DNA of 64,000 bases from an uncultured Mordavella sp. (GCA_902406105.1 CABPCP010000003.1:1-64000), one strand, 5' to 3'; positions 51,186-60,503 are shown, numbered from the stretch's first letter. The notes: generated from the sequence alone by a model not told the origin. Numbers and translations: made by a program.

Positions 51186-52280
51186 TCATTGTATCACCGT
51201 TGATACGCTCAGCACAAGCCCCATTTCCAGCAGCAAGAAGACGACTGAGGTTCCCCCGTAGCTGATGAAGGGCAGGGTGATCCCGGTATTGGGTATGGTG
51301 TTTGTGACCACCGCTATATTTAAGATCACCTGGATCATCATATGTGCCATAGCTCCGGCCGCGATCAGGGCGCCAAACAAGTCCGGGGCCCTGGAGGCGA
51401 TCACAAAGAACCTCCAGATCAGGATCAGAAATAACAGCAGCACAAATCCCGCGCCAAACAACCCCAATTCTTCGCAGATTATGGAAAAGATCATATCGTT
51501 CTGAGCTTCCGGCACAAATCCCAGCTTCTGGACGCTCTCTCCCAATCCCCGGCCAAACAGGCCGCCAGAACCAATGGCGTAAAGTCCCTGAAGGGTCTGG
51601 TAGCCCTTCTCGTAGGCTTCTGGGTTGCGCCAGATGGCCAGTCTCTCCAGACGATAGCTTTCCAGGGCTAGAAAAACCGCCATGAATCCGGTCCCCGCCG
51701 CGCCCATTAAGAGAAAAGGACTGTATTTAGGGCTTGCCACGAATACCAGGATCACCCCGATCCCCAGGATAATGACAGCCGTACTCAAGTTGCTGGCTCC
51801 CACCAGCCCCACGATGGGAAGGATCGATATCATAATTTTTAGAAGGGTTCCCATTTTCCCCATGTTTTTGATATTTTTCGTCACGATCCAGGCCAGGAAA
51901 AGAACTACCGCCACTTTAGCGAACTCTGACGGCTGAAAAGAAAAAGGGCCCAAAGAAAGCCATCTTTTGGACCCATTGTATTCTTCTCCTATAAACAGGA
52001 CCGCCACTGAGAGGACCAACGCCGTCAGATATCCAAGAACGGCCGCATGCTTCCACACATGATAATCCATATTCGCTACCAGAAACATCCCCAAGATTCC
52101 CAGCAGTGTGGCAAACACCTGTTTTTTCAGATAATAAAAAGAGTCGTGAAACTTGACCTCTCCATTATAGGCGCTGGTACTGTAAAGGATCACCAGCCCA
52201 AAGACGACCAGCACCCCCAGAGCGGCCAGAAGAGTCAGATCATACTTCCTCTTTTTTGGCTGTGTCAATCTTCTATGCAC
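51186..52280 (-). CDS. ftsW: SEDS peptidoglycan glycosyltransferase FtsW
   Basis: This 364-residue polytopic protein has about 10 membrane spans. SEDS blocks are GSKRWLSLGPFSFQPSEFAK, where the catalytic Asp/Glu region follows, then GLYAIGSGGLFGRGLGES, EAQNDMIFSIICEELG and NTGITLPFISYGGTS. It polymerises lipid II at the septum with a class B PBP partner. The gene follows murD by three bases. A paralogue lies at 61798-62961. Confidence 0.92.
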   Translation of the reverse strand: MHRRLTQPKKRKYDLTLLAALGVLVVFGLVILYSTSAYNGEVKFHDSFYYLKKQVFATLLGILGMFLVANMDYHVWKHAAVLGYLTALVLSVAVLFIGEEYNGSKRWLSLGPFSFQPSEFAKVAVVLFLAWIVTKNIKNMGKMGTLLKIMISILPIVGLVGASNLSTAVIILGIGVILVFVASPKYSPFLLMGAAGTGFMAVFLALESYRLERLAIWRNPEAYEKGYQTLQGLYAIGSGGLFGRGLGESVQKLGFVPEAQNDMIFSIICEELGLFGAGFVLLLFLILIWRFFVIASRAPDLFGALIAAGAMAHMMIQVILNIAVVTNTIPNTGITLPFISYGGTSVVFLLLEMGLVLSVSTVIQ

Positions 52281-52283
52281 TCC

Positions 52284-53639
52284 TTATAAGGAATTTACAA
52301 TCTCTTTGAATTTCTCTCCGCGTACCTCATAGTTTGGAAACATATCCCAGCTTGCGCAGGCCGGAGACAGCAGCACCGCTTCTCCTTTCTTTGCCGTATC
52401 TGCCGCCAGACGCACCGCTTCCTCAAAGCCGTCTGCCATCACATAATCATGGAACCCGCAGCTTTCCGCGGCCTGGGCGATCTTCTCCCTTGTCTCTCCC
52501 AGCAGGATCAGCTTCCTTACTTTCCCGCCAAAAGCCTGAATCCACTCCGTGTATTCCGAATCCTTATCATACCCGCCGCCCAGCAGCACCGTCGGACGGT
52601 TCATTGCCTGAATGGCCTTGATAGCGGCATCCGGATTCGTCCCCTTGGAATCATTGTAATAGACGACTCCATTCTTTTCCGCCACAAATTCAATCCTATG
52701 CTCCACTCCTTTAAAGGCAAGCACCGCCTCCCGGATCACCTGGACCGGGACCCCGTAAACAGCCGCCATTCCAGCCGCCGCCATTACATTTTCATAGTTG
52801 TGGGTCCCCAGGATCTGAAGCTCATCGACCTTACAGATCTCCACTTCGTCTGGGTTTTTGTAAATAATAGAACCCTGGTCTAAATAGATTCCTCTTTCTA
52901 GTTTACGCTGACTGCTGAAATATAGAACCTGTGCTTTTACATTCTCCCCAAATTCTCTCGTCCTTGCGTCCTCATAGTTCAGGATGCAGTAATCTTCTTC
53001 GGTTTGATTTTTCGCGATATTCTTCTTTGCGTTCACATAAGCTTCCATCGTATGATGCCGGTTCAGATGGTCCGGCGTGAAGTTTAAGATGGCGCTGACT
53101 TTCGGGTGGAATTCCCGGATCGTCTCCAGCTGGAAACTGCTCATTTCCGCCACCGTGATGGAGTGTTCCGTCATCTCTTTCGCCGCCAGGGTATAGGGGT
53201 TTCCGATATTGCCGACCACGAATACATCCTCCTGGAAGCGCTTCATGATCTGCCCCAGAAGAGTTGTGGTCGTAGTCTTTCCGTTGGTTCCTGTGATCGC
53301 CAGGACATCTCCTTTCCCAAAGGCGTACGCAAGCTCCACCTCCCCGATCACCTGGATCTTCCGGGACACCATTTCTTTTACTGCCGGCAGATCCGTGGGC
53401 ACGCCCGGACTTAAGACAGCCAGATCCAGACAGTCCAGGATTTCTTCCGGAAATGTCCCAAGTACGATCCTCACCGATGTATCCATCCCAAGCTGGCTTT
53501 TTAACTTCTGGATATCCAGATCCTGATTCCCATCGTAGAGCGTCACAGACGCTCCTGTTTCTTCCAGAAGTCCTGCCGCCGCCGTTCCGCTGATGCCAGA
53601 CCCAAATACCAGCACGTTCTTTCCCTTTGTATCTATCAT
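52284..53639 (-). CDS. murD: UDP-N-acetylmuramoyl-L-alanine--D-glutamate ligase
   Basis: This protein of about 451 residues has a Rossmann-like N domain (VLVFGSGISGTAAAG), the Mur ligase ATP motif TGTNGKTTTT near residue 114, SSFQLE, and NHHTM-like substrate-domain residues (DHLNRHHTMEAY). The C domain has YNDSKGTNPDA. It adds D-glutamate in cytoplasmic peptidoglycan precursor synthesis. I chose the ATG at 53639, eight bases after AAAGGAT; an earlier ATG at 53741 would add 34 residues that overlap mraY. Confidence 0.96.
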   Translation of the reverse strand: MIDTKGKNVLVFGSGISGTAAAGLLEETGASVTLYDGNQDLDIQKLKSQLGMDTSVRIVLGTFPEEILDCLDLAVLSPGVPTDLPAVKEMVSRKIQVIGEVELAYAFGKGDVLAITGTNGKTTTTTLLGQIMKRFQEDVFVVGNIGNPYTLAAKEMTEHSITVAEMSSFQLETIREFHPKVSAILNFTPDHLNRHHTMEAYVNAKKNIAKNQTEEDYCILNYEDARTREFGENVKAQVLYFSSQRKLERGIYLDQGSIIYKNPDEVEICKVDELQILGTHNYENVMAAAGMAAVYGVPVQVIREAVLAFKGVEHRIEFVAEKNGVVYYNDSKGTNPDAAIKAIQAMNRPTVLLGGGYDKDSEYTEWIQAFGGKVRKLILLGETREKIAQAAESCGFHDYVMADGFEEAVRLAADTAKKGEAVLLSPACASWDMFPNYEVRGEKFKEIVNSL

Positions 53640-53656
53640 AGCTTCTATCCTTTCTC

Positions 53657-54613
53657 TTACATCGCCATCAGAGCCACCAGACAAAGAAGGGCTGTGATAA
53701 TAGAAAATACCGCCACCACTCTGGTCTCTGACCATCCGCACAGTTCGAAATGATGATGGATCGGCGCCATCTTAAAGATCCGCTTTCCTCCCGTCTTCTT
53801 AAAATATGTCACCTGGATCATGACCGAGAGAACCTCCACCAGATAGATCAAGCCTACGATCAGGATGAAAATAGGCATCTGGAGCATATACGCCGTGGAG
53901 GCCACAAATCCTCCCAGCGCCAGAGAACCGGTATCTCCCATAAACACACTTGCCGGATACACATTAAACAGAAGGAATCCAAGGAGCGCCCCCACTACCG
54001 CGCAGGTAACAGGCTCGATCCCGCTTCCGGTCCCGATAGCTACCACGGTAAAGAAAGTAGCGACCAAAACAGTCACACTGGAAGCCAGGCCATCCAGGCC
54101 GTCCGTAAAATTTGTGCCGTTTACGGTTCCGATCACCGCGAAGAACATAAGTGGAATGGCAAGCCATCCGATATCCAGATATTTCCCGCCGGTAAATGGG
54201 ATCAGCATAGCAAGGGAAACATCGGTAAACCGGACCATATAGAAAGCAAATACGGCTGTCACTACAATCTGCAGGGCCATCTTTTGTTTGGGAAATAACC
54301 CGTCTGAGCGCTTCATGACCACCTTCAGATAATCATCCAAGAATCCGATCAAACCAAATCCCAGCGTTACAAAAAGGATTGGTATGATCTTCGGGTAATC
54401 CCGGATGTAAAACAGCGATGTGATCACCACACTGAGAAGGATGATCACTCCTCCCATGGTAGGGGTCCCCGCTTTTTTTAAATGCGATTTTACGCCATCC
54501 TCCCTCTCTGTCTGCCCCATTTTCAGCCTTCTTAAGATTGGAATGATCACCGGACCCATGACCACGCTTAACGCAAACGCGATCAGCACCGGGATAAATA
54601 CCGTATAATCCAT
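53657..54613 (-). CDS. mraY: Phospho-N-acetylmuramoyl-pentapeptide transferase
   Basis: This 318-residue protein has 10 membrane spans and transfers phospho-MurNAc-pentapeptide to undecaprenyl phosphate, making lipid I. Signature residues are KAGTPTMGG near residue 45, FLDDYLKV near 90, NGTNFTDGLDGLA near 165 and FMGDTGSLALGG near 225; the aspartates bind magnesium. The histidine motif MAPIHHHFE is near residue 285. It lies between two PBP genes and murD. Confidence 0.97.
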   Translation of the reverse strand: MDYTVFIPVLIAFALSVVMGPVIIPILRRLKMGQTEREDGVKSHLKKAGTPTMGGVIILLSVVITSLFYIRDYPKIIPILFVTLGFGLIGFLDDYLKVVMKRSDGLFPKQKMALQIVVTAVFAFYMVRFTDVSLAMLIPFTGGKYLDIGWLAIPLMFFAVIGTVNGTNFTDGLDGLASSVTVLVATFFTVVAIGTGSGIEPVTCAVVGALLGFLLFNVYPASVFMGDTGSLALGGFVASTAYMLQMPIFILIVGLIYLVEVLSVMIQVTYFKKTGGKRIFKMAPIHHHFELCGWSETRVVAVFSIITALLCLVALMAM

Positions 54614-54693
54614 AATACACCTCTTACTTCTTTTGTTTCTTTTCCTGAAAAATGTCTGTCATACCTTCAATCTTACATAGTATACTTCATTTT

Positions 54694-56415
54694 CTATTCT
54701 TTTTCAATGCCAAGATAGGGGAATATATTCTGGAAGATATCCCCCATGACCGGCGCCGCGATCGTCCCTCCATAATAGATCCCCTGAGGATCATAGATCA
54801 CACACATGCCCAGGATCCGGGGATCGTCCGCAGGCGCAAATCCAATAAAGGAAGAAATGTATTTGTTGGCGCTTCTGGGAAGCGTCTGAGAGGTAGCTGT
54901 CTTTCCTCCTATATGGTATCCTTCAATATAAGCGTTTTTCCCCGACCCTTCTCTGACCACTCCCTCCAGAAGGGCCTGCATAGTCTCGGACGTTTCTTCT
55001 GAAACGATCCGTTCTCCCTCTTCATAAGCAAATTCTTTGATTTCTTTTCCGTCCTTATCTAAAATGCGCACTCCAAAATGAGGCGTTACCCGGTTTCCTC
55101 CATTGACCAGGGAACTGACGGTAGCCGCAAGCTGAATGGGCGTTACCTGAAAGGACTGTCCAAAACTCATGGTCGCAAGCTCCACCTGTCCCACATTTTC
55201 CTGCTTATGCATGATGGTGGCCGCTTCTCCCGGCAGATCTACTCCTGTCATTCCCATCAGTCCGAATTGGTTGAAATACTTATAGAAATTTTCTGTTCCC
55301 AGCCGCAGGCCGATCTCGATAAACACAGGGTTGCAGGAGTTCTGGATCCCTTCCACAAATGTCTCCGCCCCATGTCCTCCCACCTTATGGCATCGGATCT
55401 TCCGGTCTTCTACCATCTTGTACCCCGGACAGCTAAAGGTATCGTCCAATTCTACCACTCCCTCTTCCAGACAGGCGGAGGCTGTAATGATCTTAAACGT
55501 AGATCCCGGCTCATAAGTATCATTGATACAGCCGTTCCGCCACATCTGGTTCAGCGCTTCCTGCAGTTCCTCGTCTGTCATCCCTTCCGCCGTTCCTGTA
55601 TTTAGCTCAAAAGGCTCATTGAGATCAAATTCCGGTACATTTACCATGGCCAGGATCTCGCCGTTCTCAGGATTCATCAGGAGGATTCCCACTTTGTCCG
55701 CCTGCTTTTCTTCCATCACTTTTTCCGCCATCTGCTGTGCGTACATCTGGATGTTGTAGTCCAAACTGATCTGCAGGGTATGCCCTGGGACCGGCTCGAT
55801 CCGGGCTTCCGCCACTCCGTCCAGTTCTACGCCCCTGGCATCTGTTGTTGTCAGGATGGTCCCATTCTCCCCTTTCAGATATTCTTCATACTTCACTTCC
55901 AGTCCTATGATGCCCTGGTTGTCTCCCCCTGTAAATCCCAGGACTTTTGATGCCAGCTCCCCATAGGGATAATACCGCTTAAAATCTTCATCCACTTTTA
56001 CCCCATCCAGTTCCAGATTCCGGATCTTGTCTCCCGTCTCTTTATCCACATTTGTCTTGATCCGTTCCATAGATGAAACTTTCTCTACCTTTCCCCTGAC
56101 TTCTTCTTCCGTAAGTTCTAATTCCCTGGACAATACGTGGATAATCTTCTCTGGTTCTTTTATCTGGCTGTGAATGACGGAAATCGTACACACCGTCCGA
56201 TTCGTTGCCAAGACCGTACCATTTGTATCTACGATCTCCCCTCTTGCCGCCTTGATCTCCCGCTCCCTTTCGTGGAGAGCTTCCGCCTTTTCCTGATAAT
56301 ATTCCGCTTCAAATACCATCAGATAGATCAGTCTTCCCGCCAGCACCAGAGCGATTCCCACAGCGCATAGAAACACCACCAAAAGTTTCTTCCTATTATA
56401 AGTTTTATTCTTCAT
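54694..56415 (-). CDS. Class B penicillin-binding protein (SpoVD/PBP2-like) with KTA motif
   Basis: This 573-residue protein has one N-terminal membrane helix near residues 9-30, a pedestal domain and a transpeptidase domain. The active serine is in GSTFK, the second motif is SCN, and the third motif is K505-T506-A507-T508, where KTG is usual. There is no PASTA domain at the C terminus, unlike many SpoVD or PBP2x proteins. It cross-links peptidoglycan at the septum or spore cortex. It is the second of two tandem paralogues. Which one serves FtsW in division and which serves sporulation is not clear. Confidence 0.88.
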   Translation of the reverse strand: MKNKTYNRKKLLVVFLCAVGIALVLAGRLIYLMVFEAEYYQEKAEALHEREREIKAARGEIVDTNGTVLATNRTVCTISVIHSQIKEPEKIIHVLSRELELTEEEVRGKVEKVSSMERIKTNVDKETGDKIRNLELDGVKVDEDFKRYYPYGELASKVLGFTGGDNQGIIGLEVKYEEYLKGENGTILTTTDARGVELDGVAEARIEPVPGHTLQISLDYNIQMYAQQMAEKVMEEKQADKVGILLMNPENGEILAMVNVPEFDLNEPFELNTGTAEGMTDEELQEALNQMWRNGCINDTYEPGSTFKIITASACLEEGVVELDDTFSCPGYKMVEDRKIRCHKVGGHGAETFVEGIQNSCNPVFIEIGLRLGTENFYKYFNQFGLMGMTGVDLPGEAATIMHKQENVGQVELATMSFGQSFQVTPIQLAATVSSLVNGGNRVTPHFGVRILDKDGKEIKEFAYEEGERIVSEETSETMQALLEGVVREGSGKNAYIEGYHIGGKTATSQTLPRSANKYISSFIGFAPADDPRILGMCVIYDPQGIYYGGTIAAPVMGDIFQNIFPYLGIEKE

Positions 56416-56483
56416 AAAAAACCTCGCAAAAGCCGTTTCTATAATTTATTAAGACTTCTGCGAGGTTATTCTGCAAATTCTAT

Positions 56484-58316
56484 TTATTCTGCCGCCGCCT
56501 TCTCTACTCCAAGATAAGGCAGTATTTCTTTCATGATATCCGCCGCCAGAGTAGTGGCCAGCTTGCTGTCTGACTGGACGGCGACGTTGGGTTCATCGAT
56601 GACCACATAAATCATTACCTGCGGATCCTCCTGGGGCGCGTATCCAATAAAAGAAACCAGATAATTGCCTTGTCCTCTCGGATGTTTCTCCGCGGTTCCA
56701 GTCTTTCCTCCAATATCGTATCCTTCCACCGCCGCGGAAGAACCGGTTCCTTCTTCTACTACACTATACATATAATCTTTGATGATCTGGCTGGTCTCTT
56801 CCGAAACTGTCCGGCCGATCAAAACAGAATCTTTGTTCTCTGTCACGTTTCCATTTTCATCTTGGATCTGTTTGACCACATGGGGCTGATAATACTCTCC
56901 GCCGTTGATCAAAGAGCAGAACCCTGCCGCCATCTGAGTCATTGTCACGTCAAAGTTCTGCCCAAAAGCATTGGTGGCCAGACTGGCTGAGTCCATGTTT
57001 TCCGCGGTATACAGAACGCCTTCCTGCTCTCCCGGAAGGTCGATGCCTGTCTGTTTTCCAAACCCAAACTGTTCCTGATACCGGGTAAATTCCTCCACTC
57101 CCAGATCCGCCCCGATTTCCATCAAAGCCACATTACAGGAATTTTCTATGGCCTGCCTCAAAGTCTGAGTCCCATGGCCGCTCCGGTTATTGCAATGGAT
57201 ATCGTAATCTCCTACATGGAGTTTCCCTCCGCAATAATAGGTCTCGTCTCCCGTCAGATTCCCAAATTCCAATCCCGCCGCCACTGTGAACGGCTTGAAG
57301 GTGGATCCCGGCTCATACACTTCATTTACACAAAAGTTATTCCAAAGAGAAGTCAAAGCCTCCACCTTTTCTTCGTCTCCCATAGACTGAATTTCCTCTT
57401 CCGAATAATATCTTGTCAGATCTCTTGGGTTGTTAAGATCGTAATTCGGATAAGAAGCTTCTGCCAGGATCTCTCCGTTTTGCGGATTCATTACGATCAC
57501 GCCGGTATTGGCGCTTCCCTCTCCGGTCCTGGCTTCATTTTTATGGGCTTCGTTGAAAGCCAGAACATGTTCTTCCACAACGCTTTGGATCTGCAGGTCT
57601 ATGGTCGAAACGACTGTGCTTCCGTTTTCCGGTTCTTTTACTGTCCTCTCCAAAGAAGCGCTTTCGTCCTGGTAACCGTACTCCCGTCCGTCTGTTCCAT
57701 TTAAAATAGAGTTATAGGACGCTTCAATCCCATTATTTCCCACATTGCCATCAGCGGTAAAACCGATCACATCGCAGGCGAGCGTTTCGTAAGGATAGGT
57801 TCTTATATAATCCTCTTCCAGCCAGATTCCTTTTATATTAGGGTAGTTTTCATCGTCTTCGTCAATCTCCTCAAACTCCCGCGCCGTATTGTAGTCTATA
57901 CTTTTTTTCAGCACCTCATATCTGCTGGAGGGCTTTTCTTCGATCAGGTTCCGGACCGTTTCTTCCTCAATTTCAAAACAGTCTTTGAGAACCTGGATCG
58001 TGGGGTCCACACTGTCCTCGTCCTCAAGCATCGCTTTCACATCCAGGATCACATTGTAGACCCGCTCGCTGGTCGCCAGTTTTGTGCCGTTACGGTCCAC
58101 AATGTCTCCCCGCTTGAAGGGAATGACCCTGCTGTCATACTGCTGCTGGTCCAAGACCACTTTGGTGTATTCTTCTCCATTAGAAGCGTTAATATAAGTA
58201 ACTCTTCCCACCAAAAGCGCAAAAGCCAGTACGACGATCCCAAAGATTCCTACCAGCTTTTTCTGCATTAGTTTATTCATTTTTCTCCGAAGAGGATTCC
58301 TTTTCTTTCTTGTCAT
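56484..58316 (-). CDS. Class B penicillin-binding protein (FtsI/PBP2-like)
   Basis: This protein of about 610 residues has a basic cytoplasmic tail, one membrane helix near residues 24-45 and a full transpeptidase domain. Motifs are GSTFK, SCN and KTGT (GGKTGTAEKHP), all intact. It directly follows ftsL, as ftsI does in other dcw clusters, so it is the likely division transpeptidase. The start at 58316 follows AGGTGA by a few bases; a TTG 15 bases earlier overlaps the ftsL stop. Confidence 0.9.
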   Translation of the reverse strand: MTRKKRNPLRRKMNKLMQKKLVGIFGIVVLAFALLVGRVTYINASNGEEYTKVVLDQQQYDSRVIPFKRGDIVDRNGTKLATSERVYNVILDVKAMLEDEDSVDPTIQVLKDCFEIEEETVRNLIEEKPSSRYEVLKKSIDYNTAREFEEIDEDDENYPNIKGIWLEEDYIRTYPYETLACDVIGFTADGNVGNNGIEASYNSILNGTDGREYGYQDESASLERTVKEPENGSTVVSTIDLQIQSVVEEHVLAFNEAHKNEARTGEGSANTGVIVMNPQNGEILAEASYPNYDLNNPRDLTRYYSEEEIQSMGDEEKVEALTSLWNNFCVNEVYEPGSTFKPFTVAAGLEFGNLTGDETYYCGGKLHVGDYDIHCNNRSGHGTQTLRQAIENSCNVALMEIGADLGVEEFTRYQEQFGFGKQTGIDLPGEQEGVLYTAENMDSASLATNAFGQNFDVTMTQMAAGFCSLINGGEYYQPHVVKQIQDENGNVTENKDSVLIGRTVSEETSQIIKDYMYSVVEEGTGSSAAVEGYDIGGKTGTAEKHPRGQGNYLVSFIGYAPQEDPQVMIYVVIDEPNVAVQSDSKLATTLAADIMKEILPYLGVEKAAAE

Positions 58317-58327
58317 GCTTTCACCTG

Positions 58328-58846
58328 TCAATTGTTATGATCTGACCGGGCCAGTACCCCGTCTTCCGGAATGCTTTCATACTGCTTTACATAGTCCGCG
58401 GATGGGCTCTCATATTCTACTACCTGCTCTGGTGATGCGTAGACCATCCCCAGATCTTCCTGGGCTGCTTTTTTTATCTCTTCTACGTCTACAGAGTCCA
58501 TGACCGTGTTGTATCTGGTGTCATTTTCTTCCCGAAGCTGGGCCAGTTCCTCCTGCATTGCGGTCACATTTTTAGAGCTGTCCGTGATCCTGGCCTGAAG
58601 ACGTACATATCCCACGCAGACTACTAGTGTCAGCAGTGCTGCCGCCGTCAGAAATACTACATATCCCGCGTTCATTCGAAGGGCTTTTCTACGATTATTC
58701 CGTACCTGGCGGCTGACTTTTCTCTGCGGTGTTCTCTCCCGCCTTTCCGGCTCCCGAACCGGTTTTGGCGCAGCATTTCCGTATACATAAGCCTGTCCCT
58801 GTGTCCGGACAGAGCTATATCTTCTCGCTGTTGTTCTTGCTGCCAT
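58328..58846 (-). CDS. ftsL: FtsL-like septum protein
   Basis: This 172-residue bitopic protein has a basic N-terminal tail, one membrane helix near residues 61-82, and a coiled-coil segment (ITDSSKNVTAMQEELAQLRE then ND) outside. FtsL proteins are poorly conserved in sequence; size, topology and position between rsmH and the PBP gene support the name. It would bridge DivIB and the SEDS-PBP synthase. The acidic C-terminal 60 residues are longer than usual. Confidence 0.82.
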   Translation of the reverse strand: MAARTTARRYSSVRTQGQAYVYGNAAPKPVREPERRERTPQRKVSRQVRNNRRKALRMNAGYVVFLTAAALLTLVVCVGYVRLQARITDSSKNVTAMQEELAQLREENDTRYNTVMDSVDVEEIKKAAQEDLGMVYASPEQVVEYESPSADYVKQYESIPEDGVLARSDHNN

Positions 58847-58869
58847 GTACGTATCACCCCTTTATCCAG

Positions 58870-59805
58870 CTAACAGCGTTCAAATATCCGAAGCTTGGCG
58901 CTCTTAGAACGGCTGTTTCTTTCCATTTCTTCTTTACTTGGCAGAATTGGTTTTCTGGTTACTATACTCCCCTTTGGGACGTTTCCGCATACACATACGG
59001 GAAAGTCACTGGGACAGGTGCAGGGATTCTCATTTTTCCGAAAAGCCGCTTTCACAATCCTGTCCTCTAACGAGTGGAACGTAATAATACAGATCCGCCC
59101 GCCTGGATTCAATAATTCGATCATATCATCCAGCGAATCCCTAAGTACATCCAACTCTCTGTTGAGTTCAATACGGATCGCCTGAAACGTCCGTTTGGCG
59201 GGATGTCCTGATTTCTTTTGAAATTTCATGGGAATGGACTGGCGTATGATCTCTACCAGCTGCCCTGTCGTCTCTACAGGCGCTTTCTCTCTCGCTTCAA
59301 CAATATGTTTCGCGATATTTTTGGCGAACTTGTCCTCCCCGTAATCCCGAATCATATGATAGAGTTCTTGTTCGCCGTAGCCATTGACGATGTCCCTGGC
59401 CGTCATATTCTGACGAGTATCCATCCGCATATCCAGAGGTGCATCTTCGCGATAGGAGAATCCCCGCTCTGCCGTATCTAACTGATAAGAGGATACGCCC
59501 AGATCGAGCACGATCCCATCGACCTTGTCAATGCCAAGCTGTTGGAGCTGCGACTTCATATCACGATAGTTGCTCCGTACGATCGTGACTTTCTCCCCGA
59601 AGTCTTTCAGTCGGATGCCCGCAGCCTCGATGGCTGCCCCATCCTGGTCTATTCCTACAATACTCCCCTTAGGCCCTAACCTTTTGCAGATCTCATAGGC
59701 ATGTCCTCCGCCCCCCAGCGTTCCATCCACATAGATCCCGTCAGGTTTGATATTCAGGCCGTTTACAGTTTCTTCAAGTAATACCGATGTGTGTTCGAAC
59801 TCCAT
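58870..59805 (-). CDS. rsmH: 16S rRNA (cytosine-1402-N4)-methyltransferase
   Basis: This 311-residue SAM-dependent methyltransferase has [10 protein letters not shown] near residues 28-37, GIDQDGAA near 55, [12 protein letters not shown] near 100 and [14 protein letters not shown] near 205. It modifies C1402 in the decoding centre of 16S rRNA. It was formerly named mraW and is normally the second gene of the dcw cluster, as here, 11 bases after mraZ. Confidence 0.97.
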   Translation of the reverse strand: MEFEHTSVLLEETVNGLNIKPDGIYVDGTLGGGGHAYEICKRLGPKGSIVGIDQDGAAIEAAGIRLKDFGEKVTIVRSNYRDMKSQLQQLGIDKVDGIVLDLGVSSYQLDTAERGFSYREDAPLDMRMDTRQNMTARDIVNGYGEQELYHMIRDYGEDKFAKNIAKHIVEAREKAPVETTGQLVEIIRQSIPMKFQKKSGHPAKRTFQAIRIELNRELDVLRDSLDDMIELLNPGGRICIITFHSLEDRIVKAAFRKNENPCTCPSDFPVCVCGNVPKGSIVTRKPILPSKEEMERNSRSKSAKLRIFERC

Positions 59806-59816
59806 ATCTTCTCCCT

Positions 59817-60257
59817 CTAGATACTGAATCCGCTCTCTTCCATATCGGATGCGATATCCTCAATGTTGAGTTCCACTTCAGCATTCTTTTCATCCCATCT
59901 TGCTTTGTCCCAGATCTCGGCACGCTTCCCCATACCGATAAAGACTACTTCCTTTTCTAATTTGGCATAGTCCCTGAGAACCGATGGGATCAAGGTTCTC
60001 CCTTGCTTATCAAGGTCCCCGTCCGCCGCGCTTCCCTGAAAGAAATACGCGAAAGCACGGGCTTTTTTGTCTGTGGTGGTGGGTAAGGCGTTCAGTTTCT
60101 CTTCAAAGGCGTTCCATTCGTTTTCCGGATATACGTACAAGCAGTGTTCCATTCCTTTTGTAATGACGAAATTCTCCCCAAGATCGTCACGAAACTTAGC
60201 GGGAATGATCAATCTGCCTTTCGGGTCAATATTATGACTGTACTCTCCTTTCAACAT
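59817..60257 (-). CDS. mraZ: Transcriptional regulator MraZ
   Basis: This 146-residue protein has two AbrB-like halves, each with the DxxGR-type motif: [13 protein letters not shown] near residues 10-22 and [14 protein letters not shown] near 83-96. MraZ forms a ring that binds direct repeats in its own promoter region and controls the dcw operon. I chose the ATG at 60257, seven bases after AAGGTGAG; the longer frame upstream reads through the MraZ boxes and is not real. Confidence 0.96.
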   Translation of the reverse strand: MLKGEYSHNIDPKGRLIIPAKFRDDLGENFVITKGMEHCLYVYPENEWNAFEEKLNALPTTTDKKARAFAYFFQGSAADGDLDKQGRTLIPSVLRDYAKLEKEVVFIGMGKRAEIWDKARWDEKNAEVELNIEDIASDMEESGFSI

Positions 60258-60285
60258 GAAACTCACCTTCTTTCGAAGCGGTCTG

Positions 60286-60332
60286 CCACTTAGTCTCCAC
60301 TTCGTTCCACTTTTCACCACTTCCTACCACTT
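60286..60332 (-). promoter_or_regulatory. MraZ operator: five AAGTGG direct repeats
   Basis: On the minus strand AAGTGG occurs five times, starting at 60332, 60322, 60312, 60302 and 60291, so the spacing is 10, 10, 10 and 11 bases. One turn of DNA per repeat fits binding of a ring-shaped oligomer along one face. MraZ sites in other bacteria are similar GTGG-containing direct repeats before mraZ. They lie directly after the -10 of the promoter, a position suited to repression. Confidence 0.8.
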
Positions 60333-60338
60333 GACCTC

Positions 60339-60367
60339 ATTGTAAACCATATTTTTGCTGATTTCAA
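60339..60367 (-). promoter_or_regulatory. Promoter of the mraZ division operon
   Basis: On the minus strand TTGAAA (60367-60362) and TACAAT (60344-60339) are exactly 17 bases apart. Transcription would start near 60332, at the first AAGTGG box. Confidence 0.72.
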
Positions 60368-60378
60368 CCCCTTTTTTT

Positions 60379-60440
60379 AATTTGGGCCGGGGGATTTTTA
60401 AAAATCCCCCGGCCCAAATTAAAAAAGCCCTGTCCCAAAT
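60379..60440. repeat. Dispersed palindromic repeat, copy 2
   Basis: Positions 60379-60420 are a perfect 42-bp palindrome with 21-bp arms containing TGGGCCGGGGGATTTTT. It is followed by AAAAAAGCCCTGTCCCAAAT. It differs from copy 1 (42820-42880) at few positions, and the arm change is compensated on the other side. It sits between the mraZ promoter and the terminator of the small membrane-protein gene. Confidence 0.8.
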
Positions 60441-60441
60441 C

Positions 60442-60474
60442 AAAAAAAAGACAAGAACCGTTTCCGTTCTTGTC
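60442..60474 (-). terminator. Terminator of the small membrane-protein gene
   Basis: GACAAGAAC pairs with GTTCTTGTC, and on the minus strand a run of eight T follows (plus-strand A run 60442-60449). It ends 30 bases after the stop codon at 60504. Confidence 0.88.
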
Positions 60475-60503
60475 CTTTTGGATTTTTCTTCAGTTTTTCC
60501 CGG

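Noticed and set aside
60286..60332. Possible CRISPR-like short repeats
   Set aside because: The unit is only six bases with a 10-base period and is explained as an MraZ operator. No CRISPR array or cas gene is seen in the window.
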